Notes: generated from the sequence alone by a model not told the origin. Shown: positions 5,234-12,128, counted from the stretch's first letter. The stretch is 14,895 nt of DNA from Acidobacteriota bacterium (GCA_021827255.1 JAKAWO010000035.1:1-14895), one strand, 5' to 3'. A program made the numbers and translations.

Positions 5234-5262
5234 TTGAAGCCACCCGCCCGCTCGGTTAGAAT
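5234..5262 (+). promoter_or_regulatory. Sigma70-type promoter for the small-ORF/miaA/hfq/hflX block
   Basis: TTGAAG (5234-5239), a 17-bp spacer and TAGAAT (5257-5262), a near-consensus pair. Start of transcription would be about 5269, giving a leader of roughly 28 nt before the ATG at 5297. Confidence 0.6.
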
Positions 5263-5296
5263 TCTTCTGTGAGGAGTCAGATTCCAGGGAGCGTCT

Positions 5297-5476
5297 ATGG
5301 GCGAGGCGGCGAACTGGATTCCTCGCCTGTTGACGCAAAGTACCCCCCCTCGGCATCCATTCTCGACCGTGCTCCGTCCCTCGCGGACTCAGATTCTCGG
5401 CGGGTTGATCCTTTTGGCGATCGTCCTGAGCCTTCTTCTGTTCCGATACGCCCGTATCCTTGGGTGGGCACGGTAA
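5297..5476 (+). CDS. 59-aa single-pass membrane protein leading the miaA operon
   Basis: ATG 5297 has an AGGGAG ribosome site with 5-nt spacing and opens a 59-codon frame ending TAA 5474-5476. The N-terminal half is polar and Pro/Arg-containing; residues about 33-50 (LGGLILLAIVLSLLLF) form a clear transmembrane helix followed by a short basic tail (RYARILGWAR), so the C-terminus is probably cytoplasmic. It starts just after a good promoter and overlaps the likely GTG start of miaA by 13 bp, which suggests translational coupling. I recognise no family. Its position makes it the first gene of a core RNA-metabolism operon. The alternative is that the bases belong to an N-terminal extension of MiaA, but that extension would be atypical and lacks a ribosome site. 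Confidence 0.6.
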   Translation: MGEAANWIPRLLTQSTPPRHPFSTVLRPSRTQILGGLILLAIVLSLLLFRYARILGWAR

Positions 5477-6471
5477 AGCAGCCGTGGCCGCTGATCGCCA
5501 TTGTCGGTCCGACGGCCTGCGGAAAGACCGCTTTGGCCCTTCGGCTAGCGGAAGAGTTTGATGGAGAAATCGTCAACTACGATTCGGTGCAACTTTACCG
5601 GGGGTTTGACATCGGATCCGGCAAGCTACCCCTGGCGGAGCGCCGGGCGATTCCGCACCACCTGCTGGACGTGGTCAGCCCGGAGGAGGTTTTCACGGCC
5701 GGGGATTACCGCCGCCGAGCGACGCAGGTTCTGGAGGAAATCCGCCGCCGGGGGCGATTGCCCATCCTGGCAGGAGGCACGGGCCTGTACCTCCGCGCCC
5801 TGCTCGACGGTCTGTTCCCAGGGCCGGGCCGCTCCGCAGAGCTTCGGTCCAGGCTTCAGGCGATGGCCAAGCGGCGGGGACGCGAATTCGTGCATCGTTT
5901 GCTCCGGCGCCTCGATCCGCGGGCGGCGGCTCGGATCGGCTGCCGCGACCTCGCCAAAGTGGTCCGGGCGGCTGAAGTCTCGGTGCTTACCCGGCAGCCG
6001 ATTTCCGCGCTTCAGGCGCAGGGGCGTGAGGGCTTGGAAGGATTTCATGCTATTAAAATCGGCTTCGGCCCACGCCGAGACCGGCTCTACGAGCGCATCA
6101 ACCGGCGGACTGAGGCTATGTTCGCCGCCGGCCTGATGGAAGAGACGCGGCGCATGCTCTCCCATCCGGACGCCTCCAGCCTCAAGCCGCTTGGCGCTCT
6201 AGGCTATCGCCAGGCGCGGGCGGCGATCCTCGGAGAAATGACCTTTGCTCAAGCGGTGCAGGCCAGTCAAAAAGCCACACGCCATTACGCCAAGCGGCAG
6301 ATGACCTGGTTCCGGCGGGAGCAGGAAGTGCGATGGTTCGCCGGCTTTGCCGATGATCCGGCCGTGCAGGAAGAAGTTTTGAGCTGGTTGGAAAAAAATC
6401 TGAGGAAGGGAATTCCGGTTGCCGGGTCTTGGCTCGAGGCGCGCTCCGCCCCGGGCAATCCTCGCACCTGA
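5464..6471 (+). CDS. miaA: tRNA dimethylallyltransferase MiaA
   Basis: MiaA transfers a dimethylallyl group to N6 of A37 in tRNAs reading UNN codons. I start at GTG 5464, giving 335 aa, close to the family's usual 300-320. Upstream in-frame sequence reaches GTG 5269, but it lies over a better-supported small ORF. The P-loop GPTACGKT is at residues 15-22, followed by the DS.Q.YRG prenyl/tRNA recognition strand, the AGGTGLYLRALLDG motif, the GALGYRQ region and the C-terminal RHYAKRQMTWFRRE signature. The family motifs are intact, apart from variations such as NYDSVQLYRG where ADSRQ(v/l)YRG is usual. The next gene, hfq, begins within about 25 bp of the stop. Confidence 0.95.
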   Translation: MGTVKQPWPLIAIVGPTACGKTALALRLAEEFDGEIVNYDSVQLYRGFDIGSGKLPLAERRAIPHHLLDVVSPEEVFTAGDYRRRATQVLEEIRRRGRLPILAGGTGLYLRALLDGLFPGPGRSAELRSRLQAMAKRRGREFVHRLLRRLDPRAAARIGCRDLAKVVRAAEVSVLTRQPISALQAQGREGLEGFHAIKIGFGPRRDRLYERINRRTEAMFAAGLMEETRRMLSHPDASSLKPLGALGYRQARAAILGEMTFAQAVQASQKATRHYAKRQMTWFRREQEVRWFAGFADDPAVQEEVLSWLEKNLRKGIPVAGSWLEARSAPGNPRT

Positions 6472-6493
6472 CCCGATGCCGCCCAAGCTTGCC

Positions 6494-6745
6494 ATGGAAA
6501 AACAGCAGAACATTCAGGACGGCTTCCTGAATTCGGCGCGCAAGGAGAAGACGGTGGTCACGGTGTTCCTGGTGAGCGGCGTCAAATTGAGCGGACGCAT
6601 CCGCAGCTTTGACCGATACGCGGTCATTCTGGAGAGCAACGGCCAGGAACAACTCATTTTCAAGCACGCGATTTCGACCGTCCTGCTGCCGCGGCCGAGC
6701 GCCGCTCCGGTTCCTGCTTCATCGCCCATGCCTTCGGAGGGCTAA
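6494..6745 (+). CDS. hfq: RNA chaperone Hfq
   Basis: 83 aa from ATG 6494. The Sm1 region (NIQDGFLNSARKEKTVVTVFLVSGVKLSGRIRSFDRYAVIL) and the Sm2 region (QLIFKHAISTVL) are textbook Hfq; the KH pair in FKH forms part of the proximal poly-U RNA-binding face. The C-terminal tail is short and Pro/Ala/Ser-rich. Hfq forms a hexameric ring that anneals small RNAs to mRNAs. An alternative in-frame ATG at 6476, 4 bp after the miaA stop, would add MPPKLA; neither has a clear ribosome site, implying translational coupling to miaA. The start at Met-Glu-Lys matches the family N-terminus. The end of the gene contains the GGAGG that may serve hflX. Confidence 0.96.
   Translation: MEKQQNIQDGFLNSARKEKTVVTVFLVSGVKLSGRIRSFDRYAVILESNGQEQLIFKHAISTVLLPRPSAAPVPASSPMPSEG
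6736..6740 (+). promoter_or_regulatory. GGAGG ribosome site inside the end of hfq, possibly for an ATT start of hflX
   Basis: A perfect GGAGG sits 9 nt before ATT 6750-6752. No ATG, GTG or TTG lies in the hflX frame between here and ATG 6816, which would remove a conserved N-terminal strand. Confidence 0.45.
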
Positions 6746-6749
6746 GAGC

Positions 6750-8045
6750 ATTCAGCGCGAAAAGTCCCGAGAGCGGGCGTTCCTGGCGGGTTGGTGGCCG
6801 AGCCGCCGGCCCGGAATGCCCGTCGTGGTTGATCCAGAAGAGAGTCTGGAGGAGCTGCGGGAACTCGCTTCCAGCGCCGGCGCGGAAGTCGTCGGCGAGG
6901 TGCTCCAGCATTCGCCCGAGCCCGACCCGGCCACGCTGGTCGGAAGAGGCAAGGTTCACGAGATTCGAGCCGCCGCCCGCTCCCGCCGCGCGGGGCTGGT
7001 GATCTTCGACCACGACCTCACGCCCACCCAGCTTCGCAACCTCGAGCAATCCCTCGGCCTCAAGGTCCTCGACCGCACACAGCTCATTCTGGATATTTTT
7101 GCGCGTCGGGCTCGAAGCCGGGAAGGCCAGCTCCAGGTCGAGCTGGCTCAATTGACTTATCTTCTCCCGCGGCTCGGAGGCCGGGGAATTGCCTTGTCGC
7201 GCCTCGGCGGCGGGATCGGAACGCGCGGACCGGGCGAGCAACAACTCGAATCCGACCGCCGCCGCGTTCGAACCCGGCTGCAGCGTTTAAGCCAGGCCAT
7301 CGAACGGGTTCGCGCCGAACGCGCTCTGCATCGCGCTCACCGGCGCGAGCGGCAATATCTCACCGTGGCTCTGGTCGGTTACACCAACGCCGGCAAATCC
7401 ACGCTCTTCAACGCCCTCACCGCCGCCCGCGTGGCCGTCTCCGCGCGGCTGTTCGCAACGCTCGACCCGACGGTTCGCCTGCTGCGCTTGGCCTCGCACC
7501 GCCGCGTCCTTGCTTCCGACACGGTCGGATTCATCCGCAAACTTCCACCTCATTTGATGGCGGCATTTCGCGCCACCCTCGAAGAGCTCGAAGACGCCGC
7601 CCTTCTCTTGCACGTGATGGATGCCTCCGATCCCGCCCGCCAGCAGAAGGAAGCCGCTGTCGAAGATTTGTTGCAACAGATGGGACTCGCTGCCGCGCCT
7701 CGCCTCCGCGTGTGGAACAAAATTGACTTGCTCACCCCGGAAGAGCGAAAACAATTGTCGAGAGATTCTTCCGCCCTTGCCGTCTCCGCCGTGACGGGCG
7801 AGGGTCTGAGGGAATTATTGGAGCGCGCCGACCAGGCGCTGACTCAAGATCCACTGGTCGAAACGGAGCTACAAATCCCAGCCGGCGACGGCCGCCTTCT
7901 TGCCTTGCTCCATCGCCGCGGAACAGTCCTTTCCCAGCATCTCGAGGGCACACGCATTATTCTCCGAGCTTGCCTTCCCAGGTCGGTCGAGGCACTCATT
8001 CTTTCGTCCTCGCCGCTTGCCGCAAAGATCCCCGCACATCGTTAA
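6750..8045 (+). CDS. hflX: GTPase HflX, ribosome-splitting/rescue factor
   Basis: HflX is an Obg-HflX superfamily GTPase that binds 50S subunits and splits stalled ribosomes, especially under heat stress. The N-terminal HflX domain carries VDPEESLEEL, AEVVGE and LVGRGKVHEI, then a helical linker with the glycine-rich GGRGIALSRLGGGIGTRGPGEQQLE. The G domain shows G1 GYTNAGKST, G3 DTVGFIRKLPPHL, G4 NKID and G5 SAVTGEG. A C-terminal tail (about 60 residues) follows. Start choice is unusual: family homology begins at RERAFLAGWW, upstream of the only standard codon (ATG 6816), and the best candidate is ATT 6750 with a GGAGG 9 nt before it. The order miaA-hfq-hflX matches that of Enterobacteria; the downstream hflK-hflC pair is absent. 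Confidence 0.93.
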   Translation: MQREKSRERAFLAGWWPSRRPGMPVVVDPEESLEELRELASSAGAEVVGEVLQHSPEPDPATLVGRGKVHEIRAAARSRRAGLVIFDHDLTPTQLRNLEQSLGLKVLDRTQLILDIFARRARSREGQLQVELAQLTYLLPRLGGRGIALSRLGGGIGTRGPGEQQLESDRRRVRTRLQRLSQAIERVRAERALHRAHRRERQYLTVALVGYTNAGKSTLFNALTAARVAVSARLFATLDPTVRLLRLASHRRVLASDTVGFIRKLPPHLMAAFRATLEELEDAALLLHVMDASDPARQQKEAAVEDLLQQMGLAAAPRLRVWNKIDLLTPEERKQLSRDSSALAVSAVTGEGLRELLERADQALTQDPLVETELQIPAGDGRLLALLHRRGTVLSQHLEGTRIILRACLPRSVEALILSSSPLAAKIPAHR

Positions 8046-8520
8046 CAGGCTCTGTTTTAGCGGCCCCAGGGGCTGTGGAAAAAGATGTGGAAAAGCCGGG
8101 ACGCCACTCTTCCAACCGAAAGTTAACCAAAAAGCGCCAAAAATGCGGGTTGCGTCGTAGTTGGCGAGAGTTCTCCAGCATTTTCAATCAGTTACGGCGC
8201 ATCAAGATTCTCGCCTGGCGGGCGCCCAAGGCTGCGCACCACTGCCTCGCGAAGCCATTAGGCGCTCCAAGTTTTGCACAATTTTGGAGCAGCCCTGCCC
8301 TCCGCAGGCGACGCTCAACTCTCCTCATCGCCGCGTCCAATCACGGTTTCCCGTCACTAGCCTCGCCGCCAGCTTCGAGGTTTTTCGCCTCTGCGGGGTG
8401 TCCTGTGCCCGGCCCGAGCCCGCCATTCTCGCCGCGCGGTTGCAGGCTGGCGCGGCAGGGGCAACACAAAAATCAGCTCTGCTTCGCACCGGTTGGGGAG
8501 AACCGACGCGAGCCACAAAA
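8046..8520. other. 475-bp intergenic region without a credible gene
   Basis: Frames on both strands are open but have random-looking composition and no ribosome sites. Visible structure is limited: two TGTGGAAAA motifs at about 8075-8095, one mismatch from a DnaA-box consensus, and a 7-bp inverted repeat GCTCCAA/TTGGAGC at 8264-8270 and 8284-8290 flanking TTTTGCACAA. I see no clear terminator for hflX. Confidence 0.6.
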
Positions 8521-8524
8521 CCAG

Positions 8525-8554
8525 TTGACAGCTCCCGCCGATTTCCAGTAATCT
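8525..8554 (+). promoter_or_regulatory. Promoter of the sat-cysH leader
   Basis: A perfect -35 TTGACA at 8525-8530. The -10 is either AGTAAT (8547-8552, 16-bp spacer) or TAATCT (8549-8554, 18-bp spacer). Predicted transcription start is about 8559-8562, just before the leader's ribosome site. Confidence 0.6.
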
Positions 8555-8579
8555 CGTCGAGGGTTAAGTGAGGGTTCGC

Positions 8580-8675
8580 GTGCACAACTCGGTTGAGAAT
8601 ACGACCCGTGGCAGGATGTGTTGTTGTCATCCAGCCATCAGCGGTTGTGTGTCTCCTGAGTTGAACGGTTCGTAG
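8580..8675 (+). CDS. Cysteine-rich leader peptide of the sat-cysH operon
   Basis: GTG 8580 has a GAGGG ribosome site (8570-8574) with 5-nt spacing and opens a 31-codon frame ending TAG 8673-8675. Residues 14-16 are three consecutive cysteines (8619-8627) and residue 23 is a fourth (8646-8648); 4 of 31 residues are Cys, all TGT, whereas the Cys codons I read in sat and cysH are TGC. Alternative starts are GTG 8568 (too near the expected RNA start) and ATG 8616, immediately before the Cys run but without a spaced ribosome site. The peptide is probably a sensor rather than a functional product: a ribosome waiting for Cys-tRNA on the TGT run would change folding of the RNA that controls the terminator at 8701-8742. 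Too short for homology, so the call rests on composition, position and RNA structure. Confidence 0.72.
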   Translation: MHNSVENTTRGRMCCCHPAISGCVSPELNGS

Positions 8676-8713
8676 TTCTGGCGCAAACCAGGTTGAGAGA
8701 CGCCCGCTGATGG
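8608..8713 (+). promoter_or_regulatory. Mutually exclusive RNA structures of a cysteine attenuator
   Basis: Hairpin 1:2 pairs 8608-8618 with 8628-8638 (ten pairs, one G-U, one A-A mismatch); its 9-nt loop is exactly the three Cys codons. Alternative 2:3: 8635-8644 (CCATCAGCGG) is the perfect complement of 8704-8713 (CCGCTGATGG), the 5' arm of the terminator, and the helix continues with 8649-8655 against 8697-8703 (seven pairs, one G-U) after a 4-nt bulge. A small hairpin CTGG/CCAG (8678-8691) sits inside. A ribosome paused at the first Cys codon would open 1:2 and free 8635-8644, favouring the antiterminator. All pairings were read directly from the sequence; the regulatory logic is inferred from amino-acid biosynthetic attenuators. 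Confidence 0.7.
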
Positions 8714-8742
8714 GAAGCCCATCGGCGGGCGTTTTTGTTTTT
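8701..8742 (+). terminator. Intrinsic terminator in the sat leader
   Basis: A 14-bp stem, 8701-8714 with 8718-8731 (one G-U pair), 3-nt loop AAG, followed directly by TTTTTGTTTTT (8732-8742). It sits between the leader peptide and sat, 73 bp before the sat start, so it is placed to attenuate rather than to end an upstream gene. Confidence 0.9.
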
Positions 8743-8814
8743 GGCCGCGAGAGGCGGCCGAAGAGCCGGCAGGCTGACGGCGCAGCATTCAGCCACAAGG
8801 AGGAGAGTCGAGCG

Positions 8815-9981
8815 ATGAATCAACCCCACGGCGGCAAATTGATCAACCGGCTGGCGGCGCCAGAGCGGGCGGCGGAGCTGGAAGCCCAGGCGCGAGCGTT
8901 ACCGGTCGTTGCTCTGAACGCTTTTGAGCTTTCGGATCTTGAGATGCTCGCCATCGGAGGGTTCAGTCCGCTGGAAGGATTCATGACGCGGCCTGACCTG
9001 GAATCGGTGGTGCGTCACCAGCGCCTGGCAAGCGGTCTGGCGTGGAGCCTGCCGGTCACATTGGCCGTCAGCGAAGCGCAGGCACGCGAGCTTTCCGCGC
9101 GCGGCCGCGCCGCGCTCGCGGCTCCGGATGGAGAGCGTCTCGCCCTTCTCGAGATCGAGGAGGTGTTTCGTTTTGACCGTCAAGAGGAAGCCCGCGAAAT
9201 TTTCCGCACGACGGAAACAAAGCATCCCGGGGTGCAATATCTCTATTCGCGCGGCGAGGTCTATGTCGGAGGACGCATCGAGGTTTTCCGCCGGCCCCGG
9301 CGCCCGTTCTCTCACTATCGCCTGGACCCTGCCGACACGCGGCGGATTTTTGACGCCCGCGGCTGGACGGCCATCGTCGGCTTTCAGACCCGCAACCCGG
9401 TCCACCGCGCGCACGAGTACATCCAGAAGATGGCGCTCGAAATCGTGGACGGCCTGCTGCTCCATCCCATCGCTGGCGAGACCAAGTCCGATGACGTGAG
9501 CCTGGAGGTTCGCTTGCGATGCTACGAAGCCCTGATCCAGAACTATTATCCCAAGGATCGCGTTTTGCTGGCCCTCAACCCCGCCTCCATGCGGTACGCC
9601 GGGCCGCGCGAGGCGGTTTTCCACGCCCTGATCCGCAAGAATTTCGGCTGCACGCACTTCATCGTGGGGCGCGACCACGCCGGCGTGGGCGGCTATTACG
9701 GCCCCTACGACGCGCAGAAGATTTTCGACGAGTTCTCTCCCACCGAGCTGGGCATCCAGCCGCTTTTCTTCGAGCACACGTTCTATTGCCGCAGTTGCGA
9801 CGGAATTGCTTCTCCCAAAACCTGCGGCCACGGGGCGGACGTTCGAGTCATTTTGAGCGGCACGCAGGTGCGCGCCATTCTGCGCGAGGGCGGGGAGTTG
9901 CCGAGCGAGTTCACTCGCCCCGAAGTCGCCGACGTGCTCTACGAAGCTTTCCGGGATTCTCACGAGGGACAGAGAGTTTGA
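8815..9981 (+). CDS. sat: Sulfate adenylyltransferase (ATP sulfurylase, Sat type)
   Basis: Catalyses sulfate + ATP to adenosine 5'-phosphosulfate (APS) + pyrophosphate, the first step of sulfate assimilation. 388 aa from ATG 8815, preceded by AAGGAGGAG; upstream in-frame codons to 8710 lie in the terminator and are ignored. The N-terminal PUA-like domain (to about 135) includes LEMLAIGGFSPLEGFM. The catalytic domain has QTRNPVHRAHEYIQK (ATP/sulfate binding), HPIAGETKSDDV, and GRDHAGVGGYYGPYDAQ. A Cys/His cluster FYCRSC...TCGH near residue 325-340 resembles the zinc site of thermophile and bacterial homo-oligomeric Sat proteins. This is the single-subunit type, not CysD/CysN. There is no fused APS kinase, in keeping with an APS-using reductase next door. 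Expression is predicted to be controlled by the upstream cysteine attenuator. Confidence 0.95.
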   Translation: MNQPHGGKLINRLAAPERAAELEAQARALPVVALNAFELSDLEMLAIGGFSPLEGFMTRPDLESVVRHQRLASGLAWSLPVTLAVSEAQARELSARGRAALAAPDGERLALLEIEEVFRFDRQEEAREIFRTTETKHPGVQYLYSRGEVYVGGRIEVFRRPRRPFSHYRLDPADTRRIFDARGWTAIVGFQTRNPVHRAHEYIQKMALEIVDGLLLHPIAGETKSDDVSLEVRLRCYEALIQNYYPKDRVLLALNPASMRYAGPREAVFHALIRKNFGCTHFIVGRDHAGVGGYYGPYDAQKIFDEFSPTELGIQPLFFEHTFYCRSCDGIASPKTCGHGADVRVILSGTQVRAILREGGELPSEFTRPEVADVLYEAFRDSHEGQRV

Positions 9982-10104
9982 CGCGAGCCACACCGCCACC
10001 GCAGACCCTCCGCCCAGCGGGGAGTGAGTTGCGCCCTTTCGCTGGACAGCGCGCGGGCGAGAGTTCCGGGCTGTCAATAAATCCACGAGGAAGGTTGAAT
10101 TCCC

Positions 10105-10836
10105 ATGCCGATTGAAGTCGCAGGCCTCACCGAGCTGGCGGAGGCTTACGCGGATAAGGATCCGAAGGAGATCGTGAAGCTGGCCTTAGAGCACTACGCG
10201 CCGCGCGTCGGGGTCAGCTTCAGCGGCGCCGAAGACGTCGTCCTGGTGGACATGGCCGTCAAGGCGGGCAGCCGGTTCCGAGTCTTCTCGCTTGACACCG
10301 GGCGGTTGCACCCGGAGACCTATCAGTTTCTTGACAAGGTCCGCGCGCACTATGGAATCCCGATCGAAGTTTTTTCCCCGCGGGCCGAGGCGGTCGAGAG
10401 ACTGGTGCGCGAAAAAGGTTTGTATTCCTTTTATCGCGACGGTCACAAGGAGTGCTGCGGAATCCGCAAGGTCGAGCCGCTCCGGCGCGCCCTGGCGCCG
10501 CTGGCAGCCTGGATCACCGGCCAGCGCCGAGACCAGAGCCCTTCCACGCGCTCCCGGGTCGCCGTGCTTGAGGTGGACGCGGCCTTTTCCACCCCCGACC
10601 ATGAGCTGGTCAAATTTAATCCCCTGGCCAATTGGACCTCGAAGCAGGTTTGGGATTACATCCGCCGCCAGGGCGTTCCTTACAACCCTCTGCACGAGCG
10701 CGGCTTTGTTTCGATTGGCTGCGAACCCTGCACCCGGCGCGTCCTGCCCGGACAGCACGAGCGCGAAGGCCGCTGGTGGTGGGAAGAGGAAACGCAAAAG
10801 GAGTGCGGCCTGCACGCCGGCAACCTTCGCGCCTGA
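10105..10836 (+). CDS. cysH: Adenylyl-sulfate (APS) reductase, CysH family with Fe-S cluster motif
   Basis: Reduces APS to sulfite and AMP with thioredoxin as donor. 243 aa. The PP-loop-like nucleotide motif SFSGAEDVVL is at 39-48, FSLDTGRL at 61-68 and KECCGIRKVEPL at 115-126. CC (117-118) and CxxC (206, 209) are the four ligands of a [4Fe-4S] cluster, present in APS-specific enzymes and absent from PAPS-only enzymes of the E. coli type. The catalytic Cys lies in KECGLH (Cys234). All key residues are present, so I favour APS over PAPS as substrate, matching the kinase-free sat upstream. AGGAAGG lies 10 nt before ATG 10105. The 123-bp gap after sat holds no terminator I can see, so the genes are probably one operon. 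Sulfite reductase is not in the window. Confidence 0.95.
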   Translation: MPIEVAGLTELAEAYADKDPKEIVKLALEHYAPRVGVSFSGAEDVVLVDMAVKAGSRFRVFSLDTGRLHPETYQFLDKVRAHYGIPIEVFSPRAEAVERLVREKGLYSFYRDGHKECCGIRKVEPLRRALAPLAAWITGQRRDQSPSTRSRVAVLEVDAAFSTPDHELVKFNPLANWTSKQVWDYIRRQGVPYNPLHERGFVSIGCEPCTRRVLPGQHEREGRWWWEEETQKECGLHAGNLRA

Positions 10837-10873
10837 CTCGGCAAGGTGGCCGGCGATAGGCCCGCCCCGCCCG

Positions 10874-12001
10874 TTAGCGGCGCGCCGGCGCGCTCTCGGC
10901 CCGCGTGGTTTCAGTTTCCGGAAGGTTGATTTGCCGCAGGTCCCGATAGAGCCGGCCGGCGATTTGGGCGGCGTGAGGCCCGTACATCGGCTGGCCGCCC
11001 CGCAACAGCGTAATCACCACGTAACGGGGACGGTCAGCGCGGTAGGAATCGAACCATCCCAGCCGGGCCCCATCTTCGCTGCACGTTCCCGTCTTGCCCA
11101 GAATCGGGTCGGCGCGGTCGTAGGCTAGGCGGGCCGTGCCGTCCAAGACCGCCCCGGCCATCCCCGCCCGCACGGCCGGAAGATACGGAATGATGTTCGT
11201 CAGCCGCCGCCGCACCCGCGGAACAAAGTCGCGTACCTGGTCCGGCGTGCGCGGGTATTGCAGGTAATACAACGTTCCGCCATTGGCGATGGCGGAGACC
11301 ACGGCCGCCATCTGCAGCATCGTCACTTGCATCCCCTCGCCGATGTAGGCCAGGTTGCCCACGCCGTCCGCGGGGGGCTCAGAAGGGAATACGCCGGGGG
11401 ATTCGCCGGGAATATTCCACCCCGCCTTTTCGCCCAGCCCAAACTCGTGCGCGTAACGCGCGAGCGTCGGGAAGCCTACCATCTCCCCTACCTTGAAAAA
11501 ATACTCGTTAATCGAGTGCGCCAGCGCGTAAGTGAGGCTGACGCTCCAGCGCGGCCCCACCCAGATGCGCGTCTGGGGCGTGATGATTCCCCGTTTCAGC
11601 GCCGCCAGCGCTACGACAGGCTTGAAGGTGGAACAAGGAAGAAATCCGCTCCCCAGCGCCAGTTTCTGATTCACCATCGTGAGAATGCGTCCGGTGTCGG
11701 GATCCACCACCACCATCGCGCCGTTCCATTTGCCCAGCGCCGCGACGGCGGCCTGACGAATGGCAAGGACTTCTCCGGCGGGGTCGTCAAACGCCGTCGG
11801 ATCTCCCAACGAGCTGACGTGCCAAGGGCTCCAGTATCGAACCGGGCGCCGGATAGGGCGGTAGCGCCGTTTCACCACGATGCGTCGCCGGCGCGAGCGA
11901 ATGCTCGCTGAGGCTTTTGGGGAGGCCGGGGCCGCTCCTCGAACCGTTGTTCCGCACAGCCACGCCACCACCACGGCCAGAATGGCAATCTTCTTTTTCA
12001 A
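10874..12001 (-). CDS. Penicillin-binding transpeptidase-domain protein
   Basis: The open frame starts at 12298 but that part lies over recA and is compositional noise. I start at TTG 12001, preceded by an AAAGGCGG-type site, giving 375 aa: MKKK plus a hydrophobic signal/anchor (IAILAVVVAWLCG) at about 5-17, then a very basic segment (SIRSRRRRIVVKRRYRPIRRPVRY) at about 32-55. The transpeptidase domain shows STFK at 124-127 (nucleophile Ser), SIN at 163-165 and KTG at 303-305, the complete serine-acyltransferase triad. It lacks the large N-terminal pedestal of PBP2/PBP3 and any glycosyltransferase, so it is shorter than typical class B PBPs. Expected to crosslink peptidoglycan in the periplasm; a beta-lactam-sensing or class D beta-lactamase-like role is less likely but possible. 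Lies 127 bp downstream of recA and converges with cysH (37-bp gap). Confidence 0.85.
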   Translation of the reverse strand: MKKKIAILAVVVAWLCGTTVRGAAPASPKASASIRSRRRRIVVKRRYRPIRRPVRYWSPWHVSSLGDPTAFDDPAGEVLAIRQAAVAALGKWNGAMVVVDPDTGRILTMVNQKLALGSGFLPCSTFKPVVALAALKRGIITPQTRIWVGPRWSVSLTYALAHSINEYFFKVGEMVGFPTLARYAHEFGLGEKAGWNIPGESPGVFPSEPPADGVGNLAYIGEGMQVTMLQMAAVVSAIANGGTLYYLQYPRTPDQVRDFVPRVRRRLTNIIPYLPAVRAGMAGAVLDGTARLAYDRADPILGKTGTCSEDGARLGWFDSYRADRPRYVVITLLRGGQPMYGPHAAQIAGRLYRDLRQINLPETETTRAESAPARR

Positions 12002-12128
12002 TTTGGGTTTACCGCCTTTTGTTAGGATCGTCTTGAATCTTCCCCGCGATCCTGGCGCCGACCCGGGGGAAAGTGAAAGTAACTGACGGCTGCTGTTGTC
12101 TTGGGCGCGAAAAGATCCGGCTGCAACC

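Noticed and set aside
5269..5463. 65-residue N-terminal extension of MiaA
   Set aside because: It would start at the predicted transcription start without a ribosome site, shows no MiaA-like sequence, and lies over a better small ORF in another frame.
8070..8100. Replication-origin-like DnaA boxes (two TGTGGAAAA motifs)
   Set aside because: Only two imperfect motifs, no AT-rich unwinding region and no dnaA/dnaN/gidA neighbours.
8560..8742. SAM, cobalamin or other known riboswitch in the sat leader
   Set aside because: I could not find the conserved core of SAM-I, SAM-II, SAH or cobalamin riboswitches; the leader peptide with Cys codons explains the alternative pairing better.
8325..8798. 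157-aa - strand frame across the sat leader
   Set aside because: It runs through the promoter, leader peptide and terminator on the opposite strand, has no ribosome site and random-looking composition.
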